A stretch of DNA of 64,000 nt from contig NZ_QBKH01000002.1 of assembly GCF_003054045.1 (NCBI RefSeq), positions 620,001 to 684,000 on the forward strand, given 5' to 3'. The stretch is from Sphingobacterium faecium. Its GTDB lineage: Bacteria; Bacteroidota; Bacteroidia; Sphingobacteriales; Sphingobacteriaceae. The notes beneath the pieces are model-generated. The model was not told the origin of the DNA. It searched no databases and saw nothing but the letters and a program-made list of their open reading frames with translations. How positions within the stretch are numbered: the stretch's first letter is position 1; each line of letters begins with the position of its first letter. Made by a program: the position numbers and the translations under genes. Shown piece by piece: positions 57,635 to 64,000 of the stretch.

Positions 57635-59116
57635 TTAAACAGTTTTTATAGCTTTCATTGCAGTCATTGCTTGACGTAATTTACGCCCTACAATTTCTAC
57701 TTCATGATTACGTAAAATATCATTAATTTCCACTAACTGAGCGTTATCTACTGATCCGTCTTTACCAGCATTATAGTTTTTACCTACTAAATCAGTTTGT
57801 ACTGTTTTCATGAATTCAGCTAATAATGGTTTACAAGCTTGATCAAATAAATAACAGCCATATTCTGCTGTATCTGAAATAACACGGTTCATTTCAAATA
57901 ATTTTTTACGAGCGATTGTATTCGCGATTAAAGGAGTTTCGTGCAATGATTCGTAGTAAGCTGATTCTGGTTTAATTCCTGCTTCAACCATAGTTTCGAA
58001 AGCCAATTCAACACCAGCTCTGATAAAAGCAACCATCAAAGTATAGTTGTCAAAGTACTCTTGCTCTGCAATTTTCACATCACCTGCAGGAGTTTTTTCA
58101 AATGCTGTCTCACCAGTTTCAGCTCTCCATTTTAATAGATTTGCATCACCGTTAGCCCAGTCTTCCATCATTGTTTTACTGAATTCGCCAGAGATAATGT
58201 CATCTTGGTGTTTTTGGAATAATGGACGCATGATATCTTTCAATTCTTCTGATAATTCAAAAGCTTTGATTTTAGCAGGATTGCTTAAACGATCCATCAT
58301 ACCACTTACACCACCGTGCTTTAATGCTTCAGTAATAACTTCCACACCATATTGAACTAGTTTGGATGCATATCCAGCGTCAATTCCTTGTTCAACCATT
58401 TTATCGAACGATAAAATAGAACCTGTTTGCAATAAACCACATAGGATGGTTTGCTCGCCCATTAAATCAGATTTTACTTCAGCAACAAATGATGATTTCA
58501 ATACACCAGCTCTGTGACCACCTGTACCTACACAATATGCTTTTGCTTCAGCCCATCCTTTTCCTTGTGGATCGTTTTCTGGGTGAACAGCAATTAAAGT
58601 AGGAACACCAAAACCACGTACATATTCAGCACGTACTTCAGATCCTGGACATTTGGGTGCTACCATGATAACAGTAATGTCTTTACGGATTTGCATGCCT
58701 TCTTCTACGATGTTGAAACCGTGTGAATAGGACAACGTAGCTCCTTCTTTCATTAACGGCATTACGGCATTGATCACAGCAGTATGTTGTTTATCTGGTG
58801 TTAAGTTGATGACTAGATCTGCAGTAGGGATTAATTCTTCGTAAGTTCCAACGGTAAAATTGTTGTCCGTAGCATTTTTCCAAGAATCTCTTTTTTGCTC
58901 AATAGCTTCTTTACGCAGTGTATACGATACATCTAAACCGCTATCTCTTAAATTTAAACCTTGATTTAATCCTTGTGCACCACAGCCTACGATTACGATT
59001 TTTTTACCTTTTAAAGCATCCACACCGTCTGCGAATTCACTATTGTTCATAAACTCTGCTTGACCTAATTGATGTAATTGATCTCTAAGTGGTAGTGTGT
59101 TGAAATAATTTGCCAT
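57635..59116 (-). CDS. ilvC: Ketol-acid reductoisomerase, long class II form (IlvC)
   Basis: The enzyme isomerises and reduces acetolactate and acetohydroxybutyrate. At 493 residues it is the class II form with a duplicated knotted C-terminal domain. The NADPH-binding motif is [12 protein letters not shown], followed by YTLRKEA, and the metal-binding region [13 protein letters not shown] is visible. Class II is expected in this phylum. It lies 39 bp downstream of the DinB-like gene in the cluster. Confidence 0.96.
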   Translation of the reverse strand: MANYFNTLPLRDQLHQLGQAEFMNNSEFADGVDALKGKKIVIVGCGAQGLNQGLNLRDSGLDVSYTLRKEAIEQKRDSWKNATDNNFTVGTYEELIPTADLVINLTPDKQHTAVINAVMPLMKEGATLSYSHGFNIVEEGMQIRKDITVIMVAPKCPGSEVRAEYVRGFGVPTLIAVHPENDPQGKGWAEAKAYCVGTGGHRAGVLKSSFVAEVKSDLMGEQTILCGLLQTGSILSFDKMVEQGIDAGYASKLVQYGVEVITEALKHGGVSGMMDRLSNPAKIKAFELSEELKDIMRPLFQKHQDDIISGEFSKTMMEDWANGDANLLKWRAETGETAFEKTPAGDVKIAEQEYFDNYTLMVAFIRAGVELAFETMVEAGIKPESAYYESLHETPLIANTIARKKLFEMNRVISDTAEYGCYLFDQACKPLLAEFMKTVQTDLVGKNYNAGKDGSVDNAQLVEINDILRNHEVEIVGRKLRQAMTAMKAIKTV

Positions 59117-59155
59117 TGTTGTTGTTAATTTCTTATTGATGGTTTGTTGATTATT

Positions 59156-59632
59156 CTATTTATTATTTTTAATTACTCTTCGTTGTGCTTGGGCATATCC
59201 CCAATGCAAATTATCGTGCGATAATGTGGCGATTAGTACTTCTTCGATTGTTTTCATCTCAGAACCATACGTTGCTGTCGCATATGGTGTGGTGGAATTG
59301 AAAGTTCCGTTAGCATAGTCCTTCTGAATCTGATCGATGGTTGTTAGCGCTAAAGATTTAAATTCATCCACTTCTGCTTGTGTTACCTCACGTGTTGGTC
59401 TGGTGTCTTTTTTATAATCGTCATTATACTTCACTGTTGAAGCATCAGGGAGGATACCTGTACGAACATAGCTCAATGTTTGTGTGGAAACAACGATATG
59501 TGCAAAATTCCAAAAGATATTATTATTGAATCCTGCTGGTATCTGGTTTAATTCTTCTAATGTTAACTCATCGATCAAACGTATAAAAGCTTTGCGGCTA
59601 TTGATGATAAATTCAAATATATGTTGTGTCAT
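59156..59632 (-). CDS. DinB/YfiT-superfamily protein inside ilv cluster
   Basis: The 158-residue protein has a four-helix-bundle pattern with metal-binding His candidates in FWNFAHIVVSTQ and TLSHDNLHWGYAQ, as in the DinB_2 superfamily. These proteins are often metal-dependent thiol transferases or have no known function. It lies between ilvN and ilvC on the same strand. Its role in branched-chain amino acid synthesis is unknown. Confidence 0.82.
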   Translation of the reverse strand: MTQHIFEFIINSRKAFIRLIDELTLEELNQIPAGFNNNIFWNFAHIVVSTQTLSYVRTGILPDASTVKYNDDYKKDTRPTREVTQAEVDEFKSLALTTIDQIQKDYANGTFNSTTPYATATYGSEMKTIEEVLIATLSHDNLHWGYAQAQRRVIKNNK

Positions 59633-59721
59633 TTTTTACTTTTTTTAATCGATTTTTTTAAAGGCATTGGAATTTAATATCTTTCATTGCCTTACATTTT
59701 GAGAGCTAAGCGATGTTGAAA

Positions 59722-60312
59722 TTACATGGTGAAAACATCATCCCCTTTTTCAAGGTATTCGTTTTCTACAACTTCTTCAGAAGGTTCTCTTCGCTCAAAT
59801 TCTTTTAACTTAGCATGAAATCCAGCACTTTCTTTAATGATGGCGATACGTGCACCACGTACAAATTCGATTAAATTATATTTGGTCAACTCTTCTGTCA
59901 GTTTATCAATTTCCTCTCGATGTCCAGCAGTTTCGAAGACGGTGTAATCTTTGCGGATCACAACGGCAGATGCGCCATATTGACGTAAAAGTCTTTCTAC
60001 GTACACTTTTTCTGTGATAACTTCTGTTGGAACTTTGTATAAAGCTTGTTCTTGCCAGATAACTTCATCGTTAGTATTGTAGTATGCTTTGAGTACCTCT
60101 ACCTGTTTTTCAATTTGACGGCATAATTTGCGTACTACTTCTTCTATTTCAGTAATTAAAATCGTAAAGCGATGAATCCCTTCTACCTCGGAAGGTGAAG
60201 TGTTTAAGCTTTCGATATTGATTTTTCTTCTTGAGAATATGGTTGATATTCTACCGATCATGCCGATAGAATTTTCTGTATATATCGTGATTGTATATTC
60301 TTGTTTTTCCAT
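59722..60312 (-). CDS. ilvN: Acetolactate synthase small regulatory subunit (IlvN)
   Basis: The 196-residue regulatory subunit starts with an ACT domain (YTITIYTENSIGMIGRISTIFSRRKINIESLNTSPSE). A second domain typical of IlvN/IlvH follows at about 85-165. It confers valine feedback on IlvB. The ATG lies 2 bp after the ilvB stop, so translation is coupled. The C-terminus is acidic. Confidence 0.95.
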   Translation of the reverse strand: MEKQEYTITIYTENSIGMIGRISTIFSRRKINIESLNTSPSEVEGIHRFTILITEIEEVVRKLCRQIEKQVEVLKAYYNTNDEVIWQEQALYKVPTEVITEKVYVERLLRQYGASAVVIRKDYTVFETAGHREEIDKLTEELTKYNLIEFVRGARIAIIKESAGFHAKLKEFERREPSEEVVENEYLEKGDDVFTM

Positions 60313-60314
60313 TT

Positions 60315-62060
60315 TTACTTCAATCTAATTTCTGAAACACTTGTTCCTTGGGCAACCATCGGGAATACATTGTTCTCTTTGCCCACCATTACCTCTAATA
60401 AGTAAGCGCCATCGTGATCCAACATGGTTTTTAAAGCTGTTTTCAATTGCTCTCTTTCTGAAACTTTTTGTCCATCGATGTAGTATGATTTTGCTAGTGC
60501 AACAAAATCTGGACTGGTAATATTCACAAAGGAGTATCTTTTTTCATTGAAAAGCTGTTGCCATTGGCGAACCATTCCTAAGAATTGATTGTTTAGAATC
60601 AAGATTTTTACTTTAGCACCAAATTGCATGATGGTACCCAATTCTTGTAACGTCATTTGGAAACCTCCATCACCGATAATAGCAATCACATCACGATGAG
60701 GTGCACCATACCAAGCTCCTATTGCTGCAGGTAGACCAAATCCCATGGTTCCTAATCCTCCTGAAGTAACGTTGGATTTTGATTGGTTGAATTTTGCATA
60801 ACGGCAGGCAACCATTTGATGTTGACCGACATCTGTTGTGATGATTGCATCTCCGCCAGTCAATTCATTTAATAAATGAACAACTTCACCCATTGTTAGC
60901 ACATCACCTGTAGGGTGAAGCTCATTTTGAATAACCTCTTTAATTTCTTCTTTTTCTAAAGTTCTGAATTGTTCTAACCAATCAGTATGTTCTTTTTTGT
61001 CAATCAATTCGGTCAGTTGCGGCAAAGTTTCTTTACAATCTCCCCAAACGGCAACTGTTGTCTGTACATTTTTATCAATTTCGGCAGGGTCAATATCCAA
61101 ATGAACTACTTTTGCCTGTTTCGCATATTTGTCAAGACGTCCTGTAACACGGTCATCAAAACGCATTCCGATAGCGATTAAAACATCACAATCGTTGGTC
61201 ATGACATTCGGTGCATAATTACCATGCATACCAAGCATTCCCACATGTTGTGGATGATCTGTTTCGAGTGCGCTAAGCCCCATTACTGTAGCTGCAGCAG
61301 GTATTCCTGATTTTTCTAAGAAAGCCTTGAACTCTTGTTCGGCCCTACCTAAGATGATACCTTGACCAAATAAAATAAATGGTTTTTGAGCACTATTGAT
61401 TAAGGCTGCTGCTTCCTGTACATATTCTTTTCTAACAATAGGGGAAGGACGGTACGAGCGTATGTGTGTACACTTTTCATATCCTAAATAATCGAATAAT
61501 TCCATTTGTGCATTTTTTGTAATATCGATTAATACGGGACCAGGGCGACCTGTACTTGCGATATGAAATGCTTTAGCTATAGCCGTAGGAATTTCTGATG
61601 CTTCTGTCACTTGATAACTCCATTTGGTGACAGGGGCGGTAATATTAATGACGTCTGTTTCTTGAAAGGCATCTGTACCCAATAAACTAGCGAATACTTG
61701 TCCAGTGATACAGACGATCGGATTACTATCGATCATAGCATCAGCTAAACCAGTTACTAAATTTGTTGCTCCGGGACCAGAAGTTGCAAATACAACACCG
61801 GTACGTCCAGAGGTCCTTGCATAGCCTTGTGCTGCATGGATACCGCCTTGTTCGTGGCGTACTAGGATATGAGTCAATTTTTCATTGTAATCATATAATG
61901 CATCATAGATGGGCATGATAGCTCCTCCAGGATATCCAAATACGGTATCAACACCTTCACACAATAAGGCTTCTAATACCGCCTGCGAACCTTTTAATTG
62001 ACTAATAGGTTGAGGTTGCTTCGCACATTCCTTGCTTTCAGTTTTTTCCAGCGTACTCAT
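60315..62060 (-). CDS. ilvB: Acetolactate synthase large catalytic subunit (IlvB)
   Basis: This ThDP enzyme makes acetolactate and acetohydroxybutyrate. The 581-residue protein contains GYPGGAIMPIYDAL, the catalytic Glu in LVRHEQGGIHAAQGYAR, the FAD-binding middle domain, and the ThDP motif IIGDGGFQMTLQELGTIMQF ending in NN. It is followed 2 bp later by ilvN. The order ilvD-ilvB-ilvN fits a standard operon. Confidence 0.96.
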   Translation of the reverse strand: MSTLEKTESKECAKQPQPISQLKGSQAVLEALLCEGVDTVFGYPGGAIMPIYDALYDYNEKLTHILVRHEQGGIHAAQGYARTSGRTGVVFATSGPGATNLVTGLADAMIDSNPIVCITGQVFASLLGTDAFQETDVINITAPVTKWSYQVTEASEIPTAIAKAFHIASTGRPGPVLIDITKNAQMELFDYLGYEKCTHIRSYRPSPIVRKEYVQEAAALINSAQKPFILFGQGIILGRAEQEFKAFLEKSGIPAAATVMGLSALETDHPQHVGMLGMHGNYAPNVMTNDCDVLIAIGMRFDDRVTGRLDKYAKQAKVVHLDIDPAEIDKNVQTTVAVWGDCKETLPQLTELIDKKEHTDWLEQFRTLEKEEIKEVIQNELHPTGDVLTMGEVVHLLNELTGGDAIITTDVGQHQMVACRYAKFNQSKSNVTSGGLGTMGFGLPAAIGAWYGAPHRDVIAIIGDGGFQMTLQELGTIMQFGAKVKILILNNQFLGMVRQWQQLFNEKRYSFVNITSPDFVALAKSYYIDGQKVSEREQLKTALKTMLDHDGAYLLEVMVGKENNVFPMVAQGTSVSEIRLK

Positions 62061-62121
62061 TATTTTTAATTTATTCGATTTGTAATTCTTTTGTTTTTGT
62101 TGATTATTCGGTCTTTTACTT

Positions 62122-63822
62122 TTATAGGTCTGTTACACAGCCATCTGAAGCGTCGGAAACGGTTTTTGCGTATTTGTAAAGCACTCCTTTTGTTACCTTT
62201 AGTGCTGGTTGTTTCCATTGTGCACGTCGAGCTGCAATTGTTGCTTCATCTACTTTTAAGTTTAGGGTATTGTTGACCGAATCGATTTCGATGATATCAT
62301 CATCTTCTACCAAACCAATCAAACCTCCTTTGTACGCTTCAGGGGTAATGTGTCCCACGACAAAACCATGCGTACCTCCAGAGAATCTTCCATCCGTGAT
62401 CAATGCGACTGATTTTCCTAATCCTGCACCAATGATTGCCGAAGTAGGTTTTAACATTTCCGGCATTCCAGGAGCGCCAACCGGACCTTCGTTTTTAATA
62501 ACCACTACATCTCCTTTTTTGACACGTCCTGAGGAGATACCTGCGATAAGATCTTGTTCTCCATCAAATACGCGAGCCGGTCCAACAAATTTCTCGCCCT
62601 CTTTTCCTGAAATTTTAGCAACAGAACCTTTCTCTGCTAAATTACCATAAAGGATCTGTAAGTGACCATTTGCTTTAATTGGATCGTTCAATTTATGTAT
62701 GATCTTCTGATCATAATCTATGACGGATTTCACATCTGCCAAGTTCTCCGCCAGCGTTTTACCTGTTACGGTCAAACAATCACCATGCAATAAGCCTTCG
62801 TTCAATAAATACTTTAAAACAGCAGGGATACCACCATATTGATGTAAATCTTGCATTAAGTATTTTCCAGATGGTTTAAAATCTGCTAAAACGGGTGTCT
62901 CATCCGACATGCGTTGAAAATCGTCTTGAGTGATATCTACTCCTATCGATTTACCAATTGCAATAAAGTGCAACACGGCATTGGTACTTCCTCCTAAGAT
63001 GATGATCGCACGAATGGCATTTTCAAATGCTTTACGGGTCATGATATCGGAAGGTTTGATATCTTTTTCTAATAAGATACGGATATATTTACCCGCTTCT
63101 AAACATTCATCTTTTTTATCTTGTGATACAGCAGGATTGGATGATGAATAAGGTAAACTCATTCCTAGTGCTTCGATGGCAGCAGCCATGGTATTAGCTG
63201 TGTACATCCCGCCACAAGCGCCTGCCCCAGGACAAGTGTTGCGGATCACACCATCGTAATCTTCATCTGAAATATTGCCACAAATTTTTTGACCTAAAGC
63301 CTCAAATGCGGAGACAATATTTAGATCTTCTCCTTTATAATGACCGGGTGCAATTGTTCCACCGTACACCATAATGGCAGGACGATCTAAACGACCCATA
63401 GCGATAACAGCCCCAGGCATGTTTTTATCACATCCTGGGATCGCAATCAATCCATCGTAATATTGTCCGCCACAGATAGTTTCAATGCTATCAGCGATAA
63501 CATCTCTACTGACTAAGGAGTAACGCATACCTGCTGTACCGTTGCTCATCCCATCACTGACACCAATGGTGCCGAACGTTAGACCTACTAAATCATTTGA
63601 CCAGACTCCTTTTTTAACAACTTGCGCTAAATCATTTAAATGCATATTGCAGGTATTACCATCGTAACCCATGCTTGCAATTCCTACTTGTGCTTTTTCC
63701 ATGTCCGCATCCGTCAGACCGATACCATAGAGCATCGCTTTTGCTGCAGGTTGTGTTTCGTCTTGTGTGAATGTACGGCTGTATTTATTCAATATTTGTT
63801 CCTTATCAGATGATGACTTCAT
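62122..63822 (-). CDS. ilvD: Dihydroxy-acid dehydratase (IlvD)
   Basis: This Fe-S enzyme dehydrates dihydroxy acids to 2-oxo acids in Ile and Val synthesis. The 566-residue protein has cluster Cys in [25 protein letters not shown] and [18 protein letters not shown], plus the C-terminal [17 protein letters not shown]. It overlaps the end of ilvE by 17 bp. Confidence 0.96.
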   Translation of the reverse strand: MKSSSDKEQILNKYSRTFTQDETQPAAKAMLYGIGLTDADMEKAQVGIASMGYDGNTCNMHLNDLAQVVKKGVWSNDLVGLTFGTIGVSDGMSNGTAGMRYSLVSRDVIADSIETICGGQYYDGLIAIPGCDKNMPGAVIAMGRLDRPAIMVYGGTIAPGHYKGEDLNIVSAFEALGQKICGNISDEDYDGVIRNTCPGAGACGGMYTANTMAAAIEALGMSLPYSSSNPAVSQDKKDECLEAGKYIRILLEKDIKPSDIMTRKAFENAIRAIIILGGSTNAVLHFIAIGKSIGVDITQDDFQRMSDETPVLADFKPSGKYLMQDLHQYGGIPAVLKYLLNEGLLHGDCLTVTGKTLAENLADVKSVIDYDQKIIHKLNDPIKANGHLQILYGNLAEKGSVAKISGKEGEKFVGPARVFDGEQDLIAGISSGRVKKGDVVVIKNEGPVGAPGMPEMLKPTSAIIGAGLGKSVALITDGRFSGGTHGFVVGHITPEAYKGGLIGLVEDDDIIEIDSVNNTLNLKVDEATIAARRAQWKQPALKVTKGVLYKYAKTVSDASDGCVTDL

Positions 63823-64000
63823 AGTTCTCGTTCTCTAATACTAAATTTTTATATCTTCTTTGGATAGAAGCACCTATTGTATGCTCCCAGTTTTCTTTAT
63901 ATATAATATGATCGACTTGTTTTATTCCTATGATCTCTGCTGCAGTTCCAGATAAAAAAGCTGAATCAGCTTCATGGATATCTTGAATAGTTAGTCTTTT
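63806..64000 (-). CDS. ilvE: Branched-chain aminotransferase C-terminus (IlvE), cut by window edge
   Basis: Only the last 64 residues are visible. They include the fold-IV aminotransferase sequence [21 protein letters not shown], in which the SGTAAE loop binds the PLP phosphate. The frame ends in a TGA at 63806-63808, 17 bp inside ilvD. It would be upstream in the same operon. The match to branched-chain aminotransferases is good, though D-amino-acid aminotransferase relatives share the fold. Confidence 0.85.
   Translation of the reverse strand, partial: KRLTIQDIHEADSAFLSGTAAEIIGIKQVDHIIYKENWEHTIGASIQRRYKNLVLENENYEVII

Noticed and set aside
1..64000. tRNA, rRNA, CRISPR arrays, prophage or integrative elements
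   Set aside because: None was recognised in any gap. The window reads as ordinary chromosome with metabolic and glycan-use loci.

Overview
The window looks like chromosome from a member of the Bacteroidota, most likely Sphingobacteriaceae and close to Sphingobacterium or Pedobacter. The evidence is the AT-rich composition, the SusC/SusD pair, CarboxypepD_reg-like outer-membrane barrels, SusD-type and other Bacteroidota lipoproteins, DUF2911 and DUF6266-like proteins, a long class II IlvC, and weak Shine-Dalgarno sequences. No rRNA, tRNA, CRISPR array, insertion sequence or prophage was seen.

Layout. 1-8.2 kb: the 5' part of uvrA (cut by the window edge), a DUF2157-like membrane protein, and a histidine kinase/OmpR-type regulator pair divergent from an outer-membrane beta-barrel gene. 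8.2-15.3 kb: an OsmC-family protein, a FadL-type porin with a surface SGNH lipase lipoprotein, Tpx, O-succinylhomoserine sulfhydrylase and catalase. 15.5-24.3 kb: GH29 and GH95 alpha-L-fucosidases, an AraC regulator, an M64 peptidase and an unknown lipoprotein. 24.3-28.9 kb: glycyl-tRNA synthetase, Bcp peroxiredoxin, an M23 peptidase and a FAH-family hydrolase. 29-32.8 kb: a DUF6266-like protein, a HAD phosphatase, and a gluconate-dehydrogenase-subunit-3-like/GMC oxidoreductase pair. 33-41 kb: SusC, SusD, a GH76 endo-alpha-mannanase and, convergent to it, an M60 (mucinase-type) metallopeptidase. 41.5-45.3 kb: a class Ib ribonucleotide reductase operon, nrdHIEF. 45.7-48.8 kb: an S9 peptidase and a DUF2911 protein. 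49-64 kb: a long minus-strand branched-chain amino acid cluster in transcription order ilvE-ilvD-ilvB-ilvN-(DinB)-ilvC-leuC-(methyltransferase)-leuD-(ABC ATPase)-leuB-leuA-ilvA.

The genes fall into three themes: acquisition of fucosylated and mannosylated glycans or glycoproteins, defence against peroxide and thiol stress, and complete synthesis of Ile/Val/Leu.

The most interesting structure is non-coding. A roughly 140-nt two-hairpin element occurs three times inside the leu cluster (two tandem 143-nt copies before leuD, one diverged copy before leuB) and ends at the start codon of the next gene. Other notable signals are three TTAACC boxes at exact 11-bp spacing in the two-component system/barrel promoter, a degenerate tandem duplication of the susC leader, a 42-bp near-perfect palindrome with 11-bp-phased G-rich repeats before the DUF6266-like gene, a 29-bp palindrome upstream of nrdH, and a double ABC ATPase whose first nucleotide site looks catalytically dead. 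Several start codons were placed at internal ATGs, because the longest frame begins at TTG or runs through leader sequence.
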